Shown here: positions 19,328-28,240 of the stretch, piece after piece
How the letters are laid out: each line of letters opens with the position of its first letter
Numbering within the stretch: the stretch's first letter is position 1
DNA from: Caryophanales bacterium UBA2450
GTDB lineage: Bacteria; Bacillota_I; Bacilli_A; RFN20; CAG-826
Assembly: GCA_002342545.1 (NCBI GenBank)
Contig: DDQE01000050.1
Span: 44,365-108,364, forward strand
Direction of reading: 5' to 3'
DNA length: 64,000 nucleotides
Made by a program: the position numbers and the translations under genes
Notes under the pieces: generated by a model
Database searches by the model: none
Seen by the model: only the letters and a program-made list of their open reading frames with translations
What the model was told of the DNA's origin: nothing

Positions 19328-20305
19328 ATGTTTAAGATTGGAAATTTAGAAATAAAATCGAATGTTGTTCTTGCCCCAATGGCAGGAATTACCTCTAGTG
19401 CATATCGCAAGTTTTGTGCTTCTTTTGGAGTTGGATATGTTGTTACAGAAATGGTTTCTGATATGGGTTTAATCTATGGAAATAAAGAGACAAAATCCTA
19501 TGTCACCTTTGAAAAGCTCGATGTTCCAACTGGAGTCCAATTATTCGGCAATTCGGAAGAAAATCTGGCAAAAGCGGCATTAATTTGCGAAAAATTAAAT
19601 GAAAATATCGATTTTTACGATATCAATATGGGGTGTCCAGTTCCTAAAGTTACTAAAACTGGAGCAGGTTCTAGTTTAATGAATAATCCTACTCTTTGTG
19701 GAGATATTGTTCGCGCAGTTAAAGAGGCGACTCATAAACCGGTTACCGTTAAAATTAGACTTGGTGCTGGAAATTCAAAAGATCAATTTTTAGATGTTAT
19801 CGACGAGACGATTAAAGCAGGAGTCGATCTTATTGCAATTCATCCTAGAAGCGCTAAAGAAATGTATGGCGGTAAGCCGCATTGGGAACTAATTGAAAAT
19901 TTAAAAGAACGCGTAAATGTCCCACTCATAATTAGCGGCAATATTTATACTGTTGAAGATGCTGTTGAAGCACTAAAAATTACAGGTGCAGATGGAGTCA
20001 TGGTGGCTCGTGGCGGTATGGGAAATCCTTTACTTATCACTAACATTAATAACTATTTTAATAATAAAGAGTTATGCGAATCGAATTTAGAAAAACAAAT
20101 CGATTATTGTTTAGAATTAGCAAGGTTACTTATTGAAGAAAAAGGCGAAACTATTGGAATGAGAGTTTATAGAAGTATAGCCTCGAAATTCTTTGATGGA
20201 TTTCCAAAATCTAAACCATTAAAGTGTAGGTTATCAACTGAATTAAATTCTTATAACGACATACTTCGAATTATTGAGGATTATAAAAAAGAAATTCTGA
20301 TATAA
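19328..20305 (+). CDS. dusB: tRNA-dihydrouridine synthase
   Basis: FMN enzyme reducing uridine to dihydrouridine in tRNA. It begins with the DUS signature (VVLAPMAGITSSAYRKFC) and has the NMGCPVPKVTKTGAGSSLM block with the catalytic cysteine, VKIRLG and IHPRSAKEMYGGKPHW. At 325 residues it has normal length. The start lies 17 bases after the ftsH stop, with no Shine-Dalgarno visible. Position before lysS matches the Bacillus order (dus-lysS). Confidence 0.93.
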   Translation: MFKIGNLEIKSNVVLAPMAGITSSAYRKFCASFGVGYVVTEMVSDMGLIYGNKETKSYVTFEKLDVPTGVQLFGNSEENLAKAALICEKLNENIDFYDINMGCPVPKVTKTGAGSSLMNNPTLCGDIVRAVKEATHKPVTVKIRLGAGNSKDQFLDVIDETIKAGVDLIAIHPRSAKEMYGGKPHWELIENLKERVNVPLIISGNIYTVEDAVEALKITGADGVMVARGGMGNPLLITNINNYFNNKELCESNLEKQIDYCLELARLLIEEKGETIGMRVYRSIASKFFDGFPKSKPLKCRLSTELNSYNDILRIIEDYKKEILI

Positions 20306-20370
20306 ATCAATTTTGACTACAAAGTGGTCAAATATTCTTATATACTATTTTCAATGTGGAGGCATTATCT

Positions 20371-21855
20371 ATGGATAATCAAAATCTTAATGATCAAGAA
20401 TTAGTTAGAAGGGAAAAACTTAAAAAATATGAGTCTTTTAAAGTTGATCCATTTGGAAAAGCTTTTAAAGTCACTCATTTAGTTGGTGAAGTACATTCTT
20501 TATTTGATAAAAAGAGCCCTAATTCTTTAGAAAAGAATAAACCATATGTGACTGTTGCTGGTCGTATTAAAAACTTAAGAAGAATGGGTAAAGCCTCATT
20601 CATGAATATTCAAGACAAATCAGGTAATATCCAAGTTTATATGGGTATTGATGTTGTTGGTAAGAAAGCATATGAATTATTTAAACTTGCTGATATCGGA
20701 GATATCGTTGGTGTCTATGGACGCGTGATGAAAACTCGTAGTGGTGAACTCACCATTAGAGCAGAAAAATACACCCACTTAACAAAGTGCTTACATCCTC
20801 TTCCAGAGAAATTCCATGGCTTAGTGGATGTTGAAGAAAGAAGTAGACGTAGATATCTTGATTTAATTATGAATGAAGAATCAAGAAAAGTGGCTTTTGC
20901 TCGTCCAAAACTTATTAGAAGCATTCAATCTTATTTAGACGCACAAGGTTTTGTGGAAGTGGAAACTGCAGTGCTTTCTCCAATTTTGGGTGGTGCTAAT
21001 GCTAGACCATTCATTGCTCATATGAATGCTTTAGATAAAGATTTCTATTTAAGAATTGCTACTGAACTTAATCTTAAAAGATTATTAGTCGGTGGTATGG
21101 AAAGAGTATATGAAATTGGTAGACTCTTCCGTAATGAGGGAATGGATGCCACTCATAATCCTGAATTTACCACAATTGAAGCTTATCAAGCTTATTCTGA
21201 TTTACAAGGAATGAGAAAATTAGCGGAAGGTATGATTAGAAAAGCCGCTAAGGATGTTACTGGTAGTGACGTAATCACTTATCAAGATAAAGTTATCGAT
21301 TTCCATAAACCATTTAGATGGGTTTCTATGGCGGACCTTATTTTAGAAAAGACTGGTATTGATTTTAGAAAGATTTATGACTTTGAAGAAGCTAAAAAAT
21401 TAGCAGAAGAAAGAGGCATTAAATTAGAAAAACATAAAAACACAGTTGGTCATGTAATGAATGAATTCTTTGAAGAATTCTGTGAAGCAGAACTCATTCA
21501 ACCAACATTCGTTTATTCTTATCCAATTGAAGTTTCACCATTAACTAAAAAAGGTAAAGACCCACGTTATACTGAAAGATTTGAACTTTTTGTTAACGGC
21601 AAAGAATTAGCAAATGCCTATACTGAACTTAATGATCCATTTGATCAAAAAGAAAGATTCTTAGCGCAACTCAAAGCTAAAGAACTTGGAGACGAAGAGG
21701 CTAATGAAATGGATAATGATTTCATTGAAGCTCTAGAATATGGTATGCCTCCAGCAGGTGGAATTGGAATGGGCATAGATAGACTTGTAATGCTATTAAC
21801 AAATCAAGAAAACATTAGAGAAGTTATCTTATTCCCAATGATGAAAGATAGATAA
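20371..21855 (+). CDS. lysS: Lysyl-tRNA synthetase, class II
   Basis: The ATG at 20371 is preceded by GGAGG with 8-base spacing; a GTG at 20356 would place the ribosome site inside the gene. The N-terminal OB-fold anticodon-binding domain (about 45-150) is followed by the class II core: motif 2 with FRNEGMDATHNPEFTTIEAY and motif 3 with GGIGMGIDRLVMLL. It charges tRNA-Lys, and a matching tRNA-Lys(UUU) gene is present in this window. Confidence 0.96.
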   Translation: MDNQNLNDQELVRREKLKKYESFKVDPFGKAFKVTHLVGEVHSLFDKKSPNSLEKNKPYVTVAGRIKNLRRMGKASFMNIQDKSGNIQVYMGIDVVGKKAYELFKLADIGDIVGVYGRVMKTRSGELTIRAEKYTHLTKCLHPLPEKFHGLVDVEERSRRRYLDLIMNEESRKVAFARPKLIRSIQSYLDAQGFVEVETAVLSPILGGANARPFIAHMNALDKDFYLRIATELNLKRLLVGGMERVYEIGRLFRNEGMDATHNPEFTTIEAYQAYSDLQGMRKLAEGMIRKAAKDVTGSDVITYQDKVIDFHKPFRWVSMADLILEKTGIDFRKIYDFEEAKKLAEERGIKLEKHKNTVGHVMNEFFEEFCEAELIQPTFVYSYPIEVSPLTKKGKDPRYTERFELFVNGKELANAYTELNDPFDQKERFLAQLKAKELGDEEANEMDNDFIEALEYGMPPAGGIGMGIDRLVMLLTNQENIREVILFPMMKDR

Positions 21856-21863
21856 ATTAAATT

Positions 21864-22091
21864 ATGGCAGGGACACGAGTTGAGAAATATCGCAAATATC
21901 GTCAAGCTATTGCCGCAAGAAGTGACAATATCCCTGTTTTAAAAACCCCTTCAACTCACGATGAATACGCTGATGAAGCGGGTTTTTTTAAGAAAATTGC
22001 AATTAAAAATAGAGCAATAAACTTATCAATTGCCTTAGCTATTGTTTGTATTATTGCTTTATTAATAATATTTGGAGTAATTGTTTTTTAG
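21864..22091 (+). CDS. Small single-pass membrane protein of unknown function
   Basis: The 75-residue protein has a basic N-terminal half (VEKYRKYRQAIAARSD) and one C-terminal transmembrane helix (about 52-74), giving a type II or tail-anchored topology. It lies 8 bases after lysS and 12 before cmk. I do not recognise the family. Its position in a run of essential genes, its clean spacing and the well-placed AGGAGG of the following cmk suggest it is real. Confidence 0.7.
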   Translation: MAGTRVEKYRKYRQAIAARSDNIPVLKTPSTHDEYADEAGFFKKIAIKNRAINLSIALAIVCIIALLIIFGVIVF

Positions 22092-22103
22092 GAGGGCAAA
22101 ACT

Positions 22104-22781
22104 ATGAAAATTACTGTTGCTATTGATGGCCCAGCCGCTGCTGGAAAATCTACTGTTGCTAAGGAAGTTGCTAAGCGCTTAGGATATACCTATATTGATA
22201 CTGGCGCCATGTATCGAGCGTTCACTTGGTACTGCATGGAAAAAGGCGTTGATTGTCAAAATGAGGCGGCCTGCTGTGCGTTAATTCCTGAAGTGACAAT
22301 TAAATTAAGACCTAGCGGACAAGTACTTTGTAATGAATTTGATGTTACAAAAGAAATTAGAGAGCCACGTGTTTCAGGTAATGTTAGTTATATTGCTTCT
22401 TATAAAGATATTCGTTTATTTTTAGTTGATCAACAAAGAGCAATGGCAGCTAAACACTCTGTTATTATGGATGGTAGAGATATTGGCACTTATGTTCTTC
22501 CTGATGCAGATGTCAAAATTTTCCAAATTGCCTCTGTAGAAACTAGAGCGGTACGTCGATATGATGAAAATATCGCCAAAGGTATCCCTTGCACACTAGA
22601 AGAAATTGAAAATGATGTTAGAAAAAGAGACTATATCGATTCTCATAGAGATTTTGCCCCACTTAAATGTGCCCCTGATGCTTTAACTTTAGATACTTCT
22701 TTTATGACTGTTGAAGAAGTAGTCAACAAAGTTATTGAGATTATTAACGCTAAATTAGCGGAGAAAGGTATTAATGGCTAG
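22104..22781 (+). CDS. cmk: Cytidylate kinase
   Basis: Phosphorylates CMP and dCMP. The P-loop is IDGPAAAGKSTVAKE (residues 6-20). YIDTGAMYRAF, EPRVSGNVS and MDGRDIGTYVLPDADVK are cmk signatures. AGGAGG lies 9 bases before the ATG. The last 8 bases overlap der, so the two are translationally coupled, as in many Firmicutes. Confidence 0.96.
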   Translation: MKITVAIDGPAAAGKSTVAKEVAKRLGYTYIDTGAMYRAFTWYCMEKGVDCQNEAACCALIPEVTIKLRPSGQVLCNEFDVTKEIREPRVSGNVSYIASYKDIRLFLVDQQRAMAAKHSVIMDGRDIGTYVLPDADVKIFQIASVETRAVRRYDENIAKGIPCTLEEIENDVRKRDYIDSHRDFAPLKCAPDALTLDTSFMTVEEVVNKVIEIINAKLAEKGING

Positions 22782-24084
22782 AGCAGTTGTTGCTATTGTT
22801 GGAAGTCCTAACGTTGGTAAATCAACGATTTTTAATCGTATCATCGGTGATAAAAGAGCAATCGTGGATGATGAAGCTGGTATCACTAGAGATCGATTGT
22901 ATGGCACTGCTAATTGGTTAGGTAAGAGTTTTACTCTTATTGATACTGGTGGTATTGAAATCGCTAATCGTCCTTTCCAAGAACAGATTAGAATGCAAGC
23001 CAATATCGCTATTGAAGAGGCCGACATTATTTTGTTTGTAGTGGACGGTAAGGTTGGAGTCACTAGTGATGACCACATGGTTGCTAAATTATTAAGAAAA
23101 ATTAAAAAACCAATTCTTTTATTAGTGAACAAGATTGATGAAGGACTTCAAGCTGCTAACGCTGCTGAGTTTTATTCTTTAGGATTAGGTGAACCAATTC
23201 CTGTTTCTGGTAGCCACGGTGTTGGCATTGGAGATGTTTTAAATCGTATTATTGATAAGATTGAAGATTATAAAGATGAAGCTTTAGAAGATACTATCAC
23301 CTTCTCTTTAATTGGTAGACCTAATGTTGGTAAATCATCTTTAACAAATGCAATTTTAAGTCAAGAAAGAGTCATTGTTAGTGATATCTCTGGGACAACT
23401 AGAGATTCAATTGACACTCCATTTAATAAAGATGGGGTTAATTATGTTGTTATCGATACTGCAGGACTTAAGAAAAAAGGAAAAATATACGAAGCGATTG
23501 ATAAATATTCTGCAATACGTGCATTAAAAGCAATTGAAAGAAGTGAAATAGTTCTACTTGTTTTAGATGGAAAAACCGGTATTACTGAACAAGATAAACA
23601 TGTTATTCAATACGCTACTGATTTACATAAAGCAATTATTATCGTTGTTAATAAATGGGATTTAGTGGATAAAGATACTAACACAATGTCTAGTTATGAA
23701 AAACTAATTCGTAATGAATATAAATTCTTAGATTATGCTCCAATTGTCTTCCTTTCTGCACTTACTAAAAGAAGGATAAATACACTTTTTGAATCTTTGT
23801 TACTTGTACATGAGGCATATCATACACGTATTCAAACTTCGATTTTAAATAATGTGATTCAAGAAGCACAAGTTATGAACCAGGCTCCAGACTTCAATGG
23901 GGGGCGCTTAAAAATATATTATGCAACACAAGTGTTGACTGCTCCTCCAACTATTTCATTAGTTGTTAATGATCCTGAATTTATGCATTTTTCTTATCAA
24001 CGTTACTTAGAAAATAGGCTTAGAGAGACATTTAATTTTGAAGGAACGCCTATAAAGATAAGTTTAAAAAAACATAGAAAGTAG
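22774..24084 (+). CDS. der: Ribosome assembly GTPase Der (EngA)
   Basis: Double-GTPase needed for 50S maturation. There are two G domains, with P-loops GSPNVGKST (about 10) and GRPNVGKSS (about 180), DTGG and DTAG switch blocks, NKID and NKWD specificity motifs, and a C-terminal KH-like domain ending KISLKKHRK. Its 436 residues are standard. It overlaps cmk and precedes the HU gene. Confidence 0.97.
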   Translation: MARAVVAIVGSPNVGKSTIFNRIIGDKRAIVDDEAGITRDRLYGTANWLGKSFTLIDTGGIEIANRPFQEQIRMQANIAIEEADIILFVVDGKVGVTSDDHMVAKLLRKIKKPILLLVNKIDEGLQAANAAEFYSLGLGEPIPVSGSHGVGIGDVLNRIIDKIEDYKDEALEDTITFSLIGRPNVGKSSLTNAILSQERVIVSDISGTTRDSIDTPFNKDGVNYVVIDTAGLKKKGKIYEAIDKYSAIRALKAIERSEIVLLVLDGKTGITEQDKHVIQYATDLHKAIIIVVNKWDLVDKDTNTMSSYEKLIRNEYKFLDYAPIVFLSALTKRRINTLFESLLLVHEAYHTRIQTSILNNVIQEAQVMNQAPDFNGGRLKIYYATQVLTAPPTISLVVNDPEFMHFSYQRYLENRLRETFNFEGTPIKISLKKHRK

Positions 24085-24131
24085 TTTGTTTATTGGTTAT
24101 AATTAATTTAAATCAACAAGGAGTTAAGGGG

Positions 24132-24416
24132 ATGAAAAAGCTCAACAAGAATGAGATTATAGAGCTTGTTGCTGAGAAAGCGCACTTATCAAAAGTTGAT
24201 GCAAAAGCATCGGTTGATATGACATTCGATCTCATTATGGAAGCTTTGCTAAAAGGGGAATCTGTTAACGTTAAGAACTTCTGTGTGTTTGAACCAAAAA
24301 CAAAAGCTGGTAGAAAAGGAACACATCCTAAAAAACACACTGAAATTGAAATCAAACCTAAGAAAACTGTTACAGTTCATTTGGCGAAAGAATTCAAAGC
24401 AAAGCTCAACAAATAA
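24132..24416 (+). CDS. hup: HU-family DNA-binding protein
   Basis: Histone-like dimeric protein that bends DNA and compacts the nucleoid. The start MKKLNKNEIIELVAEKAHLS at 24132 gives 94 residues, the family size, and is preceded by AAGGAG and AAGGGG. An upstream in-frame start would add a non-conserved stretch. The usual GRNPxT arm is altered to AGRKGTHPKKH but the beta-arm pattern is kept. A UUCG-loop terminator follows. Confidence 0.93.
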   Translation: MKKLNKNEIIELVAEKAHLSKVDAKASVDMTFDLIMEALLKGESVNVKNFCVFEPKTKAGRKGTHPKKHTEIEIKPKKTVTVHLAKEFKAKLNK

Positions 24417-24423
24417 TCGTCAT

Positions 24424-24450
24424 AAAAAATTGACCTTCGGGTCTTTTTTT
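24424..24450 (+). terminator. UUCG-tetraloop terminator after the HU gene
   Basis: GACC-TTCG-GGTC, flanked by an A-run upstream and seven Ts downstream. Confidence 0.9.
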
Positions 24451-24465
24451 ATTACATAAAATAAA

Positions 24466-24471
24466 TATAAT
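24466..24471 (+). promoter_or_regulatory. -10 box for the short nucleotidyltransferase gene (leaderless)
   Basis: TATAAT ends 7 bases before the ATG at 24478, placing the predicted start of transcription on the start codon. No Shine-Dalgarno is present. Confidence 0.55.
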
Positions 24472-24477
24472 ATTTGT

Positions 24478-25140
24478 ATGGACTATAAAATATCTTTATT
24501 TCAAGAACTAGTAGATATATTTAATAAACATGGTTATCAATTATTTTTAGTAGGGGGTTCTACTAGAGATTATTTATTAAATATACCGTTAACTGATATG
24601 GATTTAGTAACTGATGCGACTCCGGAAGAAACTAAGTCATTTTTAGAGAACGCTGATTATACTTTTGAACGTTTTGGTTCAATAAAATTTAAATATAAAG
24701 ATGTAAAATTTGACCTTACTACTTTTAGAAAAGAAGCGGGATATGTCGATTCTAGACACCCAAATGTCGTCTTTTTCACTAAAGATATTAAAGAAGATTA
24801 TCCTAGAAGAGACTTAACAATAAATGCATTATATCTAGATAAAGATTTAAATGTTTTAGATTTTGTAAACGGACAAAAAGATTTAAAAAATAAAGTCATT
24901 CGGATGGTTGGTGACCCTGCTATAAGAATTAAAGAAGATCCATTAAGAATTATAAGAGTGTACCGTTTTAAATTAGATTTAGGATTTAATGTTGATAATG
25001 AGTTAGAAAAAGTAATTAAGAATAATAAAGATTTACTAAGTAATATCAGAAAAGAAAAAAACCTAGAAGAAATTCATAAATGTCATCACAAGGAAGAGTT
25101 AAAAGCAATCTTAGAAAAATTAGATACAAATAATTTATAA
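24478..25140 (+). CDS. Minimal CCA tRNA nucleotidyltransferase / poly(A) polymerase-type head-and-neck protein
   Basis: Class II polymerase-beta-type nucleotidyltransferase. It shows LVGGSTRDYLL, the metal-binding DMDLVTD, the RRDLTINAL block and the EDPLRIIRVYRF block. The protein has 220 residues, whereas bacterial CCA-adding enzymes of this class are about 390-450; the body and tail domains that hold the tRNA are missing. No frameshifted remainder follows, since the next gene begins 31 bases downstream. It may be a genuine mini-enzyme that needs a partner, or a degraded copy. The catalytic residues are intact, so I favour a functional protein. Confidence 0.8.
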   Translation: MDYKISLFQELVDIFNKHGYQLFLVGGSTRDYLLNIPLTDMDLVTDATPEETKSFLENADYTFERFGSIKFKYKDVKFDLTTFRKEAGYVDSRHPNVVFFTKDIKEDYPRRDLTINALYLDKDLNVLDFVNGQKDLKNKVIRMVGDPAIRIKEDPLRIIRVYRFKLDLGFNVDNELEKVIKNNKDLLSNIRKEKNLEEIHKCHHKEELKAILEKLDTNNL

Positions 25141-25157
25141 TTATTATCGAAGTGTGC

Positions 25158-25163
25158 TATATT
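25158..25163 (+). promoter_or_regulatory. -10 box for dnaD (near-leaderless)
   Basis: TATATT ends 8 bases before the dnaD ATG; the predicted leader is about 2 bases and no Shine-Dalgarno is visible. Confidence 0.45.
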
Positions 25164-25171
25164 ACATATAA

Positions 25172-25816
25172 ATGATTACTGAGGCTATTGATTTTAGATA
25201 TTTATTAATCGAGAATTATCGCAAATTAAAACTCAATGAAAACGAGTTAGCGACTATTTTTGTTATTGACCATCTTATCAGTCAAGGTAATCCTTTCGTG
25301 ACCGCTGACTTATTATCTTTAAAAATGACTTTAGATATTAAAGAGATTGATAAGATTTTAGCTAAGTTACTTACCAAAGGAATGTTTGAATATAAGACTA
25401 TTGGTAAAAATACTGTCGCTACATTAGAGCCGTTAAAGCAAAAGTTATATCGTGAATTCCAATTATTCTTATCTAAAGAAGAAGAGGAAAAAAGTTCTAC
25501 AAGAATTAAAGAAGAACTTGAAAACGTATACACAAATTATGAAAAACTTTTAGGTAGATCATTATCTCCTGTAGAAGTTGCAAAAATTCATGAATGGATT
25601 TCTTTTGGATATAGCGATAAAACTATCATTGATGCTTTAAAAGAAGCTCTATCAAAAAACAAAAAAACCCTACGCAGCGTGGATAAAATCCTTCTTAGTT
25701 GGTCTCAAAGAGATGATTTGCAATCTGAAGGACATACCCCACTTAGCGAAGAATGGGATAAGAATTTAGAAGAAACAATTCGTATCGCTAAAATACCGTG
25801 GATCAATAAAGATTAA
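25172..25816 (+). CDS. dnaD: DnaD-family replication initiation / primosome protein
   Basis: The 214-residue protein has an N-terminal winged-helix (about 1-100) and the C-terminal DnaD/DnaB2 domain (about 115-190) with the block LSPVEVAKIHEWISFGYSDK. In Bacilli DnaD helps load the helicase at oriC and at restart sites. The stop overlaps the nth start by one base (TAATG). dnaD-nth order is conserved in Bacillus. Confidence 0.9.
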   Translation: MITEAIDFRYLLIENYRKLKLNENELATIFVIDHLISQGNPFVTADLLSLKMTLDIKEIDKILAKLLTKGMFEYKTIGKNTVATLEPLKQKLYREFQLFLSKEEEEKSSTRIKEELENVYTNYEKLLGRSLSPVEVAKIHEWISFGYSDKTIIDALKEALSKNKKTLRSVDKILLSWSQRDDLQSEGHTPLSEEWDKNLEETIRIAKIPWINKD

Positions 25817-26439
25817 TGTTAACTAAAGAACAATTTTTCGAAGTATCACAATATTTAGACTCACTTTTTCCAAATGCAAAATGTGAGCTTTTTTATTCTC
25901 AAGATTATGAGCTTGTGATTGCGGTGATGTTATCCGCTCAAACTACAGATAAATCTGTCAATGCAGTAACTAGTCATTTATTTAAAAAATACCCAACACT
26001 TAAATCTTTTGTGGATGCGGATATTAAAGATATCGAAAACGAAATTCAATCTCTTGGACTATATAAAAATAAGGCAAAAAACATTAAGGGGATTGCTGAA
26101 ACTTTATATAACGATTTTAATTCGGTTCTCCCTAGCGATAAAAATGAACTTCAAAAACTTCCAGGTATAGGGAATAAATCTGCGGGTGTCATTAGATGTG
26201 AAGTCTTTAAAATTCCGGATTTACCAGTGGACACTCATATTATTCGTATATCTAATAGATTAGGCATCGTAACTAAAAAAGACGAACCGATTGATATAGA
26301 AAGAAAACTTAAAAAAATAATCCCAGAAGAATCTTGGATTAAATCTCATCATCAATTAATTCATTTTGGTCGATATTTCTGTACTGCTAGAAATCCAAAA
26401 TGTGAAGAATGCAAAATTAAAAAATACTGTCAGAACTAA
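25816..26439 (+). CDS. nth: Endonuclease III (DNA glycosylase / AP lyase)
   Basis: Base-excision enzyme for oxidised pyrimidines. The helix-hairpin-helix is LPGIGNKSAGVI with catalytic Lys121; Asp139 lies in PVDTHIIR. The 4Fe-4S ligands are Cys189, Cys196, Cys199 and Cys205 in the canonical C-x6-C-x2-C-x5-C spacing. Its 207 residues are normal. The 3' end overlaps recU on the other strand by 4 bases. Confidence 0.96.
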   Translation: MLTKEQFFEVSQYLDSLFPNAKCELFYSQDYELVIAVMLSAQTTDKSVNAVTSHLFKKYPTLKSFVDADIKDIENEIQSLGLYKNKAKNIKGIAETLYNDFNSVLPSDKNELQKLPGIGNKSAGVIRCEVFKIPDLPVDTHIIRISNRLGIVTKKDEPIDIERKLKKIIPEESWIKSHHQLIHFGRYFCTARNPKCEECKIKKYCQN

Positions 26440-27023
26440 AAATATAATTTATTGATTGCGTCGATATATTTTAATCTAGGATTATAACTTCTAACTACCT
26501 CGACTCCTGATTCTAAGAAACAAGAATATGGAATAGATTTTCTTTCTCCGTGTTCATAAAATTGAATCACGTAACTTGCGTCTAAAATAAATACTTTATC
26601 TAATGATTCAAATTGAATAATAAAGAACGCAATTCCTCCATGCTTTATTACTCTTTTTAAATGTTCGATTTGATGTTTTGTGATGTTATTTAATGGGAAA
26701 GATGTTTTATTTTTAGTGTTTTTTGCTTCGAAATCAATATAACGTCCTTTATACACTCCGTTATAGTCAGTAGTGGACTGTTCTTCAAAATAAGCATGGG
26801 TAATTTTTGCTCCTTTGGAATAGTCAACCTTGACCACATTAATTGGAGTAGGGCGTTTAGATATTAAACATATATCCTTATCTTTATAATATTCATTTGA
26901 AGCGTTGATTTCGCTTTCAAAACTCATTCCACGGTTCGCGCTGGAAATAGATAATTCAGTAGAGGATTTTCTTTTCTTTTTTATTTCCTCTTTTTTATAA
27001 ACTTGTCCATTAGGATAATTCAT
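26436..27023 (-). CDS. recU: Holliday junction resolvase RecU
   Basis: Cuts four-way recombination junctions; typical of Firmicutes. Blocks NRGMSFESEINASNEYY, TDYNGVYKGRYIDFEAKNT (catalytic Asp and Glu-x-Lys) and FPLNNITKHQIEHL are diagnostic. Its 195 residues match the family. recU lies near dnaD and nth in Bacillus too (with ponA, absent here). It starts 2 bases after the stop of the exonuclease gene on the same strand, so the two are co-transcribed. Confidence 0.95.
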   Translation of the reverse strand: MNYPNGQVYKKEEIKKKRKSSTELSISSANRGMSFESEINASNEYYKDKDICLISKRPTPINVVKVDYSKGAKITHAYFEEQSTTDYNGVYKGRYIDFEAKNTKNKTSFPLNNITKHQIEHLKRVIKHGGIAFFIIQFESLDKVFILDASYVIQFYEHGERKSIPYSCFLESGVEVVRSYNPRLKYIDAINKLYF

Positions 27024-27025
27024 TA

Positions 27026-27751
27026 TTAGTCGATGTATTCTGTGATAAATTGTTTAAATTCATCAGGAGATACACTTTCTCCGTTTAATAATTTTTTAAC
27101 TGCTTTATTGACAGGTTCAGGTCCAACATTACTTCTTGCTAATACTTTACAGTACTGATTTAGAACAATATCTTTTTCTTTCAAGAAAACACTATAAAGT
27201 TTGGCTAAATTAGTAGCGTCATACATCGGATCATGAGCGGTACCATCAAATTCAATGCCAAATGTTTCTAAATAATGAGTTAAAGATAATGGATTGCCGT
27301 TATCATCTTTCACAAATTCCGAAATGACTGATTGGAAATCAAAATGATTCTTCTTAATAATATCGCAAAGCTCTTGAGGAGCATTTAAATTATAAGAACA
27401 AGATTGATTTAAGATACGAATATCGTGGTTACCAAAAGTAACAAACATCGTTTTTTTAAAATTTAAGCCACAATATTTTTTTATTTGATGAATCGCTGTG
27501 GCAAAATCCACTCCATATTTTTCTAAATCTTTTTCAGTAATGCCAGTTAATTCTCTAACAAATTTACCGATAGAGTTTTTGCATTTCACATAACTTCGAA
27601 TTGGGTTTTTAGATTTTACTATTTGCCCTTCTTTATTTAAAGTAGTGAAATAGGCTCCATAGGCAATCATTTCATGAGAAAACTGAGTCCCTTCAAAATC
27701 TAAGAAACAGAGATATTTTCTACCTTTTAAGATGCGATTTATTTTTTTCAT
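27026..27751 (-). CDS. DEDDh-type 3'-5' exonuclease domain protein
   Basis: The 241-residue protein has an RNase T/DnaQ-like fold: motif I FLDFEGT, motif II around FVTFGNHD, and motif III HDPMYDATNLAKLY with the DEDDh histidine. It resembles the KapD/Eri1-like exonucleases of Firmicutes. The substrate (DNA or RNA) cannot be told from sequence. It heads a two-gene unit with recU, behind a TTGAAA-17-TAATAT promoter carrying an inverted repeat. Confidence 0.82.
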   Translation of the reverse strand: MKKINRILKGRKYLCFLDFEGTQFSHEMIAYGAYFTTLNKEGQIVKSKNPIRSYVKCKNSIGKFVRELTGITEKDLEKYGVDFATAIHQIKKYCGLNFKKTMFVTFGNHDIRILNQSCSYNLNAPQELCDIIKKNHFDFQSVISEFVKDDNGNPLSLTHYLETFGIEFDGTAHDPMYDATNLAKLYSVFLKEKDIVLNQYCKVLARSNVGPEPVNKAVKKLLNGESVSPDEFKQFITEYID

Positions 27752-27759
27752 CGTTTTCT

Positions 27760-27788
27760 ATATTAACGATTGAAAAGGTTCTTTTCAA
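27760..27788 (-). promoter_or_regulatory. Promoter of the exonuclease-recU unit with dyad at -35
   Basis: On the minus strand, TTGAAA, 17 bases, TAATAT; the predicted start is about 2 bases before the ATG. A perfect 8-bp inverted repeat, TTGAAAAG-GTT-CTTTTCAA (27770-27788), covers the -35 box and part of the spacer and could be an operator. Confidence 0.65.
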
Positions 27789-27880
27789 GAAAAAGGGATG
27801 CTGATTTATATAAAAATTTGATTATATTTATAAATTTTTCATAGAAAAATATCGCCATATAAGAGATAATATATGAGTAT

Positions 27881-28237
27881 ATGAATAAAGAACTTAATTT
27901 CTCATCTAATTCGCTTTATAAAAAGAAATTTAAGTCTGCGGGAAATGGTTATGATCCTGATGAAGTTGATGAAGTCTTAGATCAAATTATCGATGATTAT
28001 CGTAAGATTGAATCAAAATCTTCTGTTGATGTTAAGGCTTTAATAAATGAAAATGAGGAACTAAAAAAAGTTAATGCTAGTCTTTTACAAGAATTAACTA
28101 AGCTTAAAGAAAGAATTAAATATCTTCCTAAAGACAAACCTATTCATATCGATAATTACGAATTACTCCAGCGTATTGGGAAGCTGGAGAGTTATATCAA
28201 AGAACATATTGGTTCTATTCCCGATGAATTAAAATAA
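27881..28237 (+). CDS. gpsB: DivIVA-like cell-division protein GpsB
   Basis: The 118-residue protein has an N-terminal DivIVA/GpsB domain (FKSAGNGYDPDEVDEVLDQI) and a coiled coil (about 45-85), then a short C-terminal helix. GpsB coordinates cell-wall synthases between septum and side wall. The gene directly precedes rnpB, as ypsB/gpsB does in Bacillus. A GATAAT box (27865-27870) ends 10 bases before the ATG and no ribosome site is present. Confidence 0.85.
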   Translation: MNKELNFSSNSLYKKKFKSAGNGYDPDEVDEVLDQIIDDYRKIESKSSVDVKALINENEELKKVNASLLQELTKLKERIKYLPKDKPIHIDNYELLQRIGKLESYIKEHIGSIPDELK

Positions 28238-28240
28238 AAC

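Noticed and set aside
24478..25171. Frameshift explaining the short nucleotidyltransferase
   Set aside because: Only 31 bases separate its stop from dnaD, too few to encode the missing 170 or more residues.
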